Shown piece by piece: positions 33,831-40,797 of a stretch of DNA of 44,513 nt. Position numbers and translations under genes: made by a program. The stretch's first letter is position 1. Each line of letters starts with the position of its first letter. Source of the stretch: Vibrio barjaei (GTDB taxonomy: Bacteria > Pseudomonadota > Gammaproteobacteria > Enterobacterales > Vibrionaceae); the NCBI RefSeq assembly GCF_001639065.2, contig NZ_LQXO02000052.1, positions 1 to 44,513 on the forward strand, given 5' to 3'. The notes beneath the pieces are model-generated. The model was not told where the DNA came from. It searched no databases and worked only from the letters and a program-made list of their open reading frames with translations.

Positions 33831-34724
33831 ATGACCCCACATATCTCGCTTAAGCAACTTAAAGTCTTCGTAGCCGTCACTCAGCATCAAACTCTCACTG
33901 CTGCGTCGGAAACACTGTTTCTCTCAAAAGCGGCGGTGAGTATGTCGTTAAGTGAACTAGAAAAGCAAATCGGCCATGCTCTTTTTGATCGGGTAAATAA
34001 CCGTTTAGTGATCAATCAAGAGGGTCAGAAGTTACTCCCTCTCGCCGATGAACTGCTTAGTCGAAGTCGCGACATAGAATCTCTATTTAGCGATGAACAA
34101 AGTTATCGCGGGCAATTACGCATTGGCGCCAGTGACACCGTTGGTAATCAATTAGCGCCGTTTTTATTAAGTGACTTTCGCCAACAACACCAGCATAAAG
34201 CACAACAGTTGTTTATCTCCAATACCGCGTTGATCTGCCAAAAGCTCATCGATTATGAGTTAGATATCGGCTTGGTTGAAGGTAAGACGCTGCATCCCGA
34301 ACTTAATAGCACTCAGTTTAGTGAAGATGAAATGTGTATCGTCTCCTCGGTCAATCACCCACTAGCAACTAGTGATATGAACGATTTGTCCTTGCTTGAA
34401 AACAGCGATTGGATATTGAGAGAGCCTGGTTCCGGCACAAGAGAGTTTTTTTTAAGAACGGTTGCACCAAGAATAGAGGTATGGCACGAAGCATTCGAGC
34501 TGAATACCACAGAAGCGATCATTAACTGCGTATCGGCGGGATTAGGTCTCGCATGTTTATCTAAACTTGCCGCACAAACAGCGATTAATGACGGTCGTAT
34601 CAAACAACTTCCCGTTGCGCTGGATATGAAGCGACGGTTCTGGGTATTAGTTCATAAAGAGAAATATCAGAGCCCGCTGCTTAAGAACTTTATCGATTTT
34701 TGTCAGGTGTGGGATAAAGCCTAG
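33831..34724 (+). CDS. LysR family transcriptional regulator
   Basis: This 297-residue LTTR has a winged HTH at about 6-65 (LKQLKVFVAVTQHQTLTAASETLFLSKAAVSMSLSELEK) and a substrate-binding domain from about 90. The latter includes LRIGASDTVGNQLAPFLL and an EPGSGTREFF segment that often contacts an anion ligand. The sequence type is close to YeiE/CysB-like regulators of anion metabolism. Only 97 bases separate it from the divergent transporter. Control of that transporter is inference from position. Confidence 0.88.
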   Translation: MTPHISLKQLKVFVAVTQHQTLTAASETLFLSKAAVSMSLSELEKQIGHALFDRVNNRLVINQEGQKLLPLADELLSRSRDIESLFSDEQSYRGQLRIGASDTVGNQLAPFLLSDFRQQHQHKAQQLFISNTALICQKLIDYELDIGLVEGKTLHPELNSTQFSEDEMCIVSSVNHPLATSDMNDLSLLENSDWILREPGSGTREFFLRTVAPRIEVWHEAFELNTTEAIINCVSAGLGLACLSKLAAQTAINDGRIKQLPVALDMKRRFWVLVHKEKYQSPLLKNFIDFCQVWDKA

Positions 34725-34795
34725 TCTTGCATGAATAGGAAATAGGCAATCAGTTCTCACTTTTGACCCGCCGACTGGACAAGCGGATCTCGCAT

Positions 34796-34811
34796 CTGTA
34801 TAAACAGACAG
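34796..34811. promoter_or_regulatory. LexA (SOS) box before yebG
   Basis: CTGTATAAACAGACAG is a CTG-N10-CAG LexA operator, flanked by TA on the right. It lies 40 bases before the yebG ATG, where E. coli yebG also has an SOS box. Confidence 0.88.
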
Positions 34812-34850
34812 TATTACACGTTTCAAAATTAACATATTAGAGGATTGACC

Positions 34851-35147
34851 ATGGCTGTAATCGTCAAGTACGTGGTGGAACGCAACGGAGAAGAAAAGAT
34901 GACTTTTACCTCTAAAGCTGAAGCTGACGCTTATGACAAAATGTTGGATATGGCAGACGAGTTATTCTCACTGCTAGGCGAAAGTGAGCTCATTGAAGAT
35001 GAAGCAAAGCAGGAAGAGCTGTCCCTTTTCCTTGCTCAACGTAAAGAGGAAGTGCTTTATGCTCTGGGTGCCAAGCGCAAACCAACGCCAAAGAAACCAA
35101 AAGTGGTTGAGCCTGTAGAAGAGGATGATAGCGAGGCAGCAGCGTAA
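34851..35147 (+). CDS. yebG: SOS-induced protein YebG
   Basis: The protein is 98 residues from the ATG at 34851, with GAGG 7 bases upstream. An ATG two codons earlier is an alternative. It opens MAVIVKYVVERNGEEKMTFTSKAEADAYDKML, the YebG signature. The C-terminal third is rich in Lys, Pro and then acidic residues and is likely disordered. YebG is a conserved DNA-damage-inducible protein with no firm biochemical role. The LexA box immediately upstream and the terminator downstream make it a single-gene SOS unit. Confidence 0.93.
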   Translation: MAVIVKYVVERNGEEKMTFTSKAEADAYDKMLDMADELFSLLGESELIEDEAKQEELSLFLAQRKEEVLYALGAKRKPTPKKPKVVEPVEEDDSEAAA

Positions 35148-35179
35148 TTCGCTTACTTAATTTCCCCCTTCTCATCAAT

Positions 35180-35217
35180 AAACCAGCAACGACCGATCAG
35201 GTCCCGCTGGTTTTTTT
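35180..35217 (+). terminator. Terminator after yebG
   Basis: AAACCAGC (35180-35187) and GCTGGTTT (35206-35213) form an 8-bp stem followed by a run of T's. Confidence 0.88.
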
Positions 35218-35410
35218 GTCTCTAATAGCGCTATTTCTTATTAGACAAAACTATCGCTAAAAAGACAATGGGTATCGTTTTACAGACTTTTGCCATTTTT
35301 GCCCTTTCATCACATCCTGTCACTCTATAAGATGATTGCCAACAAATTACACCAAGTCGCTGCAGTTTGGCGCGACTTTTGGACAATTCTATACATGGAG
35401 AACGAGAGTC

Positions 35411-36442
35411 ATGGCAGCATTTTCAATTGCTTTCGGCAGCGCAACCAAAAACCGCGACGGTAAAATCATCGAAGCGTTTTTCCCACACCCACGTCTAAAT
35501 CCAAGTGACGCACTGGTCTCAGCCATTGCTGAAGTAGCAGGTTACACAGACGGTAACCAAGCGATTGAAGTAACTGCAGAGCAAAGCGCTGCATTAGCGA
35601 CAGCATTCGCATCAAACGACGATGTACAAAATGCAGCCTTCGCAGAAAAAGCAGCAAACTCTTCTCAACCATTAGTTATCGTTATTCTTGCCACTGACGA
35701 GAAGCCACAATCTGTCGCAGAAGGCTTCTTGAAGCTACAACTGATTTCTAACCGCTTGGTTCAACCACACGGTACAGTGCTAGACGGCATCTTTGGTCTA
35801 CTTCATAACATCGCGTGGACTAACCAAGGTGCTATCGACCTTCCAGAGCTGGCTGACCGCCAAATCGAAGCTCGCCTTGCAGGCGAAACGCTAACGGTTG
35901 ATTGCGTCGATAAGTTCCCTAAAATGGTGGACTACGTGGTTCCAACTGGCGTTCGTATCGCCGACACTTCTCGTGTACGTCTTGGCGCACATGTTGGTGA
36001 AGGTACAACGGTTATGCATGAAGGTTTCATCAACTTTAACGCAGGCACGACAGGCGTTAGCATGGTTGAAGGCCGAATTTCTGCTGGCGTTGTTGTTGGT
36101 AACGGCTCTGATATTGGTGGTGGTGCATCTATCATGGGCACACTGTCAGGCGGCGGCACGGTTGTAGTGTCTATTGGTGAGAACTCACTACTGGGCGCAA
36201 ATGCGGGTCTCGGATTCCCGCTTGGTGATCGCTGTACTGTTGAGTCTGGCCTGTATGTTACTGCGGGTTCTAAAGTACGTATGCTTGATGCTTCTGGTCA
36301 AGAAGTAGAAATCGTCAAAGCACGTGACCTTGCAGGTAAGCCAGACTTACTATTCCGTCGCAACTCTGTGACTGGTCAAATCGAATGTCTAACTAATAAG
36401 ACTGCGGTTGAGTTAAACAGCGAGCTACACAGCAATAACTAG
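35411..36442 (+). CDS. dapD: Tetrahydrodipicolinate N-succinyltransferase
   Basis: DapD adds succinyl from succinyl-CoA to tetrahydrodipicolinate in lysine and diaminopimelate synthesis. The protein is 343 residues from the ATG at 35411 (MAAFSIAFGSATKNRDGKI), the family start. An ATG 75 bases upstream would add an unconserved tail. The C-terminal two thirds show the left-handed beta-helix hexapeptide pattern (RVRLGAHVGEGTTVMHEGFIN, then GISAGVVVGNGSDIGGGASI). This is the longer DapD type of Vibrio and Pseudomonas, not the 274-residue E. coli type. Confidence 0.95.
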   Translation: MAAFSIAFGSATKNRDGKIIEAFFPHPRLNPSDALVSAIAEVAGYTDGNQAIEVTAEQSAALATAFASNDDVQNAAFAEKAANSSQPLVIVILATDEKPQSVAEGFLKLQLISNRLVQPHGTVLDGIFGLLHNIAWTNQGAIDLPELADRQIEARLAGETLTVDCVDKFPKMVDYVVPTGVRIADTSRVRLGAHVGEGTTVMHEGFINFNAGTTGVSMVEGRISAGVVVGNGSDIGGGASIMGTLSGGGTVVVSIGENSLLGANAGLGFPLGDRCTVESGLYVTAGSKVRMLDASGQEVEIVKARDLAGKPDLLFRRNSVTGQIECLTNKTAVELNSELHSNN

Positions 36443-36466
36443 TCGGTAGCAATATCACGATGTTCA

Positions 36467-36501
36467 AAAAAGAGCCTCAGCATAATGCTGAGGCTCTTTT
36501 T
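36467..36501. terminator. Bidirectional terminator, dapD / rfaH
   Basis: AAAAGAGCCTCAGC and GCTGAGGCTCTTTT pair over 14 bp. The minus-strand end overlaps the rfaH stop codon. It serves both convergent genes. Confidence 0.92.
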
Positions 36502-36991
36502 ATATATCCAAATCTTTATTGTCGATACTTACTGGGACTTGTTTGTTAATCAAATTGACTAACATAATAGAACGCGCCTCACCGTCAGCCTCTTGGAAAA
36601 TGGCTTCAATGCCCGCAAACTGACCACCAATCACTCTCACGCATTCCCCTTTGTCAGGAAGGTCAGCGCAATCTGGCTCATCACAATGAACCATCGATCT
36701 TAATTCAAAAATCAGATCACCATTGATCTCTTTTGGTTGAGCACCAAAACGAATGAAATCAACCACACCTCGTGTCGAGCGAACGGTAGTGAAAGAAGGT
36801 CCTACCTCATAATCAAACTTCACGAATACATAGGATGGAAAGAGCGGCTCTTTCACATTCTGTCGTTTGCCACGCAATATTTTTTCTACCGAGATCTCTG
36901 GGTAGTAGCACTCTAAGCCTTGATTTTCGAGATGCATTTTCGCGCGAGCTTGTTCTCCGCGCTTACAATAAAGCAAATACCAACGTTTCAT
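36500..36991 (-). CDS. rfaH: Transcription antitermination protein RfaH
   Basis: RfaH is a NusG paralogue recruited at ops elements to prevent pausing and termination in long operons such as LPS and capsule. The C-terminal KOW domain can refold to recruit ribosomes. The N-terminal NGN domain begins MKRWYLLYCKRGEQARAK, and EPLFPSYVFVKFDYE and TRGVVDFIRFG follow. The KOW part (about 105-163) has GGQFAGIEAIFQEADGEARSIMLVNLINK, close to E. coli RfaH. The ATG at 36991 matches the family start. A GTG two codons earlier is possible. I see no ops element in the window. Confidence 0.94.
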   Translation of the reverse strand: MKRWYLLYCKRGEQARAKMHLENQGLECYYPEISVEKILRGKRQNVKEPLFPSYVFVKFDYEVGPSFTTVRSTRGVVDFIRFGAQPKEINGDLIFELRSMVHCDEPDCADLPDKGECVRVIGGQFAGIEAIFQEADGEARSIMLVNLINKQVPVSIDNKDLDI

Positions 36992-37294
36992 TTTCACTGC
37001 ATAATGTTTCTAATTACCTACATCGTATCACTAAATTTGCGGTCTTTCTCTAAAGTTCAATTAATGAATCGAATAGTAAAGAGGAATATTCCTAATAATT
37101 GCGAGTTAACAAAAAATGAAATGTTAGTTTGCAGCACATTTTTCTCGTACCATCCCTGAAAAATTTACTTACATTTCATTGTGTTAAACATTTTATTCAC
37201 AATATCTATTAATTAATGCTATTGCAGTTATTAATTTGGTCATGTATACAAGTTGGCACATTATATTCTTTGATAACTAAAATTAGTAAAACTT
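36992..37294. other. Divergent AT-rich region, rfaH / peptide transporter
   Basis: This 303-base region contains no supported gene. It has a 12-bp palindrome AGGAATATTCCT (37082-37093). A perfect 10-bp inverted repeat, AATGAAATGT (37115-37124) with ACATTTCATT (37171-37180), is separated by 46 bases. A plausible sigma-70 promoter for the transporter is TTGCAG (37222-37227), 17 bases, TATACA (37245-37250). Confidence 0.5.
37222..37250 (+). promoter_or_regulatory. Candidate sigma-70 promoter of the peptide transporter
   Basis: TTGCAG and TATACA are separated by the optimal 17 bases. The start point would lie near 37257, leaving a leader of about 38 bases. Confidence 0.55.
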
Positions 37295-38680
37295 ATGACA
37301 GCACAGCACAACATCCTAGGCCACCCACGAGGCCTGTTTCTATTGTTCGGTACCGAACTATGGGAACGTTTTTCCTATTACGCAATGCGTGCCATCCTAG
37401 TTCTGTTCTTAACTGATGCTACTATGAATGGCGGTATGGGCTGGTCCACTAAAGATGCTCTAGATCTCTATGGTATCTATACTGGACTTGTTTACATCAC
37501 TCCGCTTATCGGTGGTTACATTGCCGATAACTTCCTAGGCCAACGAAAATCTATCATCATTGGTGGTGTATTGATGGCAGCGGGTCAATTCACTCTGGCT
37601 GCTGCGGCATCAGGCGAGCCTAATGCGCACTTATTTTATGGTGGTTTGGCACTTCTTATCGCTGGTAACGGTATGTTTAAGCCAAACATTTCAACCATGG
37701 TTGGTGACCTTTACGAAGAAGGCGACAACCGTCGTGATGGTGCCTTCACTATCTTCTATATGGGTATCAACTTAGGTGCACTACTAGCGGGTATCGTTGT
37801 GGGTTCAGCAACCGATTCATTCGGTTGGTCAGCAGGTTTTGTAGTTGCTGGTATCGGTATGGTGCTCAGCTTAATCATGCAACTTACTATGGCGAAATCT
37901 TGGTTAGGTGAAATCGGTAACGTGCCTGCAGCTGCTCGTGCAAAAGCACTGAACAACTCAAAAACAAAAGCGCCATTAACTAAAGAAGAGATCGATCGTC
38001 TTAAAGTTATCCTTATCATGGGTCTATTTGTTATCGTTTTCTGGGCTGGTTTTGAACAAGCTGGTGGCCTGATGAACATCTACACGCAGCAATATACAGA
38101 CCGTATGATTGGTGACTTTGAAGTACCAGCAGCTTGGTTCCAATCGCTAAATCCGTTCTTCATTATTACTCTTGCTCCTGTTTTAGCGGCAGTTTGGGTG
38201 AAACTTGGTAAGCGTGAACCTAACTCTCCAGTTAAATTTGCTCTAGCACTATTCTTCCTAGCACTTGGCTTCCTTTGTATGGTTGGTGCAGTGATGGAGC
38301 AAGGCGGCGACACTGCGGTTAAAACCTCTATGCTTTGGTTAGTGGGTGCGTTCTTCTTCCACACATTAGGTGAGCTTTGCCTATCTCCAATCGGCCTATC
38401 ACTTGTGACAAAATTGGCACCGCTTCGCCTTGCATCACTTATGATGGGTGCATGGTTCGGTTTCAATGCGATTGCAAACTATGTGGCTGGCCTTATTGGT
38501 TCACACGTTGGTGAACTAGGTGCAATGGCTATCTTTGGTGGCATTGCCGCAACGGCCGTCATTTGTGGTGTTATTTTACTCGTGTTCTCAAGTACCTTAG
38601 TAAAATGGATGCACGGTGCCGAGTCTAACGGCATTAGCAAGGCTCAAGAAGTAGAAGAGCAACAAGCACAACTCGCTTAA
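37295..38680 (+). CDS. POT family proton-coupled oligopeptide transporter
   Basis: This 461-residue inner-membrane transporter of the POT/PTR2 family imports di- and tripeptides with protons. The helix 1 motif TELWERFSYYAMR contains the ExxERFxYY proton-coupling signature (about 21-29). GGYIADNFLGQRKSIIIGG and FYMGINLGALLAG are the two PTR2 signatures. A cytoplasmic loop of about 30 residues (KALNNSKTKAPLTKEEIDRLK) splits the halves. Which E. coli Dtp paralogue it matches best is not clear, so I give no symbol. The ribosome site is weak. Confidence 0.92.
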   Translation: MTAQHNILGHPRGLFLLFGTELWERFSYYAMRAILVLFLTDATMNGGMGWSTKDALDLYGIYTGLVYITPLIGGYIADNFLGQRKSIIIGGVLMAAGQFTLAAAASGEPNAHLFYGGLALLIAGNGMFKPNISTMVGDLYEEGDNRRDGAFTIFYMGINLGALLAGIVVGSATDSFGWSAGFVVAGIGMVLSLIMQLTMAKSWLGEIGNVPAAARAKALNNSKTKAPLTKEEIDRLKVILIMGLFVIVFWAGFEQAGGLMNIYTQQYTDRMIGDFEVPAAWFQSLNPFFIITLAPVLAAVWVKLGKREPNSPVKFALALFFLALGFLCMVGAVMEQGGDTAVKTSMLWLVGAFFFHTLGELCLSPIGLSLVTKLAPLRLASLMMGAWFGFNAIANYVAGLIGSHVGELGAMAIFGGIAATAVICGVILLVFSSTLVKWMHGAESNGISKAQEVEEQQAQLA

Positions 38681-38692
38681 TAAACGAATAAG

Positions 38693-38747
38693 CTTAATAA
38701 CTAAAAAGGGTCAGACATTGAATGTCTGACCCTTTTTAGTTATTAAG
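38693..38747. terminator. 55-base perfect inverted repeat, bidirectional terminator
   Basis: Two perfect 27-base arms surround a single central G at 38720. The inner part is GGGTCAGACATT and its complement, and the outer part is AT-rich. It separates convergent genes (the transporter and hemH), and A/T tracts on both sides fit termination each way. It is much longer than the other terminators here. Confidence 0.85.
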
Positions 38748-38755
38748 ACAAGCCA

Positions 38756-39715
38756 TTAAGCAGACTGAACCAATTCAACCATCATGTCGATGTGTTCCTG
38801 CGAATCGTTAAGACAGCTAATATAACGATAACTTTCGCCACCCGCTTCGATGAAGGTTTCTTTCGCCTCCACCGCGATTTCTTCCAGTGTTTCTAAACAA
38901 TCCACGGAGAATGCTGGAGTAATGATATCAAGCGATTTGATGCCTTTATTAGGCATCTGCTTTAACGTCTGTTCCGTATACGGTTGCAACCATTCCTCGC
39001 GACCAAAAATAGACTGATAACTCATTCCTATTTGTGATTCACCTAGGCTTAACTCTTCACCCAAAAGCTTAGTCGTCGCCTCACAATGCAGGGGATAGAC
39101 ATCACCGTTATCAGCGTAGCGTTTTGGAATTCCATGATATGAGCACAGTAAGTAATCCGCTCGCCCATGCTGCTCCCAATGTGCTCGTACTGAATTGGCT
39201 AGCGCTTTGATATAACGAGCGTTGTCATGATAGTCGCGTACCAATGAAATGCTAGGAAGCGTCGAGATAGATTTACAAGCTTTGGCGATACCATCAAATG
39301 CAGCGGCAGTCGTCGTCCCAGAGTACTGAGGGTAAAGTGGCAGTACCACGACCTTATCAACCCCTTGGTCTAGTAGTCTTGATAGACCATCTTTAAGCGA
39401 AGGATTGCCGTAGCTCATACCGAGTTCAACAGGCATATTTAGAGCTTGCGCCAGCTTGTCAGCTTGTTGACGGGAATACACCATTAGTGGTGAGCCCTGC
39501 TCCATCCACACTGATTGATACAGTTTAGCGACCTTAGGAGAACGAATAGGCAAGATGACCCCGTGCAAAATAGGGCACCAAAGCCAACGATTCATATCCA
39601 CAACGCGGTGATCGTGCAAGAATTCTTGTAAGAACGCTTTCACTCCTTTTGCTGTAGGTTCATCAGGCGTACCTAAGTTAACCAGCAAAACTCCCGTTTT
39701 TAGCGAACCGCTCAT
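38756..39715 (-). CDS. hemH: Ferrochelatase
   Basis: HemH inserts Fe2+ into protoporphyrin IX, the last step of haem synthesis. The protein is 319 residues from the ATG at 39715 (MSGSLKTGVLLVNLGTPDEP), with AAGGA 6-7 bases upstream. A longer reading frame would add an unconserved N-terminus. LLCSYHGIPKRYAD carries the metal-binding His, and PAFSVDCLETLEEI carries the conserved Glu. Motifs for membrane association are as in other gamma-proteobacteria. The order hemH after adk is common in Vibrio and E. coli. Confidence 0.95.
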   Translation of the reverse strand: MSGSLKTGVLLVNLGTPDEPTAKGVKAFLQEFLHDHRVVDMNRWLWCPILHGVILPIRSPKVAKLYQSVWMEQGSPLMVYSRQQADKLAQALNMPVELGMSYGNPSLKDGLSRLLDQGVDKVVVLPLYPQYSGTTTAAAFDGIAKACKSISTLPSISLVRDYHDNARYIKALANSVRAHWEQHGRADYLLCSYHGIPKRYADNGDVYPLHCEATTKLLGEELSLGESQIGMSYQSIFGREEWLQPYTEQTLKQMPNKGIKSLDIITPAFSVDCLETLEEIAVEAKETFIEAGGESYRYISCLNDSQEHIDMMVELVQSA

Positions 39716-39783
39716 AGACTTCCTTTTAGTTGTTATTTGATTTCTAAACGGATTATATACTCTAGCTGACCATCCATGGATCA

Positions 39784-39813
39784 AAAAAAACGACCTAATA
39801 AGGTCGTTTTTTT
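39784..39813 (-). terminator. Terminator after adk
   Basis: AAAAAAACGACCT and AGGTCGTTTTTTT form a 13-bp stem with an AATA loop, followed by T's on the minus strand. Confidence 0.92.
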
Positions 39814-39833
39814 ACTTGATTCACAATTGCGAA

Positions 39834-40478
39834 TTAAGACAGAGCTTTTTCGATATCTGCGCTTACGTCAGCAACTTGCTTAGTACCGTCAAATTTCAGG
39901 TACTTAGTGTTACCCGCTTCTGCTTCTTTACCGTAGTAAGCAATCAGCGGCGCAGTTTGATCGTGGTAAACGCCTAGACGAGCACGCACTGTCTCTTCTT
40001 TGTCGTCATCACGAACCACTAGGTCTTCACCTGTTACGTCGTCTTTACCTTCCACTTTAGGTGGGTTGTAAACAACGTGGTATGTACGACCAGATGCTAG
40101 GTGAGCACGACGGCCCGCCATACGCTCAACGATCACGTCATCAGCAACATCAAACTCGATAACGTAGTCTACGTCAACACCCATCTCTTTCAGGCCATCA
40201 GCTTGAGGGATAGTGCGAGGGAAACCATCTAGTAGGAAACCTTTTTCACAGTCATCTTGAGCAATACGCTCTTTGATTAGACCAAGAATGATATCGTCTG
40301 ATACTAGTTGACCTGCATCGATAACCGCTTTGGCTTTCTTACCAAGCTCAGTGCCTGCTTTGATTGCTGCACGTAGCATGTCACCAGTAGAGATTTGAGG
40401 GATACCGTACTTCTCCATGATGAATTGAGCTTGTGTGCCTTTACCAGCACCTGGAGCACCTAAAAGAATGATGCGCAT
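39834..40478 (-). CDS. adk: Adenylate kinase
   Basis: Adk interconverts ATP and AMP with two ADP. P-loop GAPGAGKGTQAQFI (7-20), the AMP-binding STGDMLRAAI and GFPRTIPQAD segments, and the long LID (about 122-160, GRRAHLASGRTYHVVYNPP and DDKEETVRARL) are all present. There is no zinc Cys set in the LID, as usual in enterics and vibrios. Its 214 residues match E. coli exactly. AGAGGA lies 6 bases before the ATG. The leader upstream is strongly structured. Confidence 0.98.
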   Translation of the reverse strand: MRIILLGAPGAGKGTQAQFIMEKYGIPQISTGDMLRAAIKAGTELGKKAKAVIDAGQLVSDDIILGLIKERIAQDDCEKGFLLDGFPRTIPQADGLKEMGVDVDYVIEFDVADDVIVERMAGRRAHLASGRTYHVVYNPPKVEGKDDVTGEDLVVRDDDKEETVRARLGVYHDQTAPLIAYYGKEAEAGNTKYLKFDGTKQVADVSADIEKALS

Positions 40479-40497
40479 GACTTGTCCTCTTATACTT

Positions 40498-40579
40498 AAA
40501 AAGATTTTATACCGAAGCTCACAGCGAAAGGCTTCACCTTAGAGGCTGCTTTACGATAAGTTTCGGTATAAAGGTGAAT
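40498..40579 (-). promoter_or_regulatory. Structured adk leader with terminator-like end
   Basis: On the minus strand an outer stem TTTATACCGAA (40562-40572) / TTCGGTATAAA (40506-40516) closes a nested domain. Inside it, CAGC pairs with GCTG and AAGG with CCTT. The outer stem is followed by ATCTTTTTAAG, a terminator-like U run 20 bases before the adk ATG. The likely start point (near 40579) would put this structure at the very 5' end of the mRNA. It could be an attenuator, a protein-binding leader or a small RNA. Confidence 0.55.
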
Positions 40580-40585
40580 TCTGAA

Positions 40586-40622
40586 TGTATAAACATTGCT
40601 CAACAAAGATTTGAATGTTTAT
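40586..40622 (-). promoter_or_regulatory. adk promoter region with 9-bp inverted repeat
   Basis: On the minus strand TTCAAA, 18 bases, TATACA (-10 at 40586-40591) is a plausible sigma-70 promoter. ATAAACATT (40589-40597) and AATGTTTAT (40614-40622) are perfect inverted arms 16 bases apart, overlapping it. Confidence 0.5.
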
Positions 40623-40736
40623 GCGTGCGGCGCATTCTAACACAGAAATCTTTTGCTTGGCGCGAAATACGACTAAAGAATAGCCAACAAGCACCTAAAG
40701 TTCGCTAACTCTGTGTTAAACCACACTTTAAAATGA

Positions 40737-40764
40737 ATGAGCCCAATACTATTGGGCTCATTTT
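40737..40764 (-). terminator. Terminator after htpG
   Basis: ATGAGCCCAAT (40737-40747) and ATTGGGCTCAT (40751-40761) form an 11-bp stem with an ACT loop. The minus-strand tail is moderately T-rich, and the plus-strand tail is TTTTA. Confidence 0.85.
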
Positions 40765-40797
40765 TATGCTTTGAGTCACAAAATAAATCTAAGGTTA

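Larger units (their letters stand above)
40479..40797. other. adk upstream region, no gene seen
   Basis: This 319-base stretch contains, from the adk side, the ribosome site, a structured leader, a promoter with a 9-bp inverted repeat, an unremarkable AT-rich segment (40623-40730), and the htpG terminator. No ORF is supported. Confidence 0.6.

Noticed and set aside
35367..35395. TTGGCG-N17-TATACA as the dapD promoter
   Set aside because: It would place the start point about 9 bases before the ATG and remove the ribosome site, so it is unlikely to be the main promoter for this start.
37183..37203. CRP site before the peptide transporter (GTGTTAAACATTTTATTCAC)
   Set aside because: The half sites are too far apart (not N6) and the left half lacks TGTGA.
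37253..37270. TGGCAC as a sigma-54 -24 box
   Set aside because: The required GC of the -12 element is missing at the fixed spacing.
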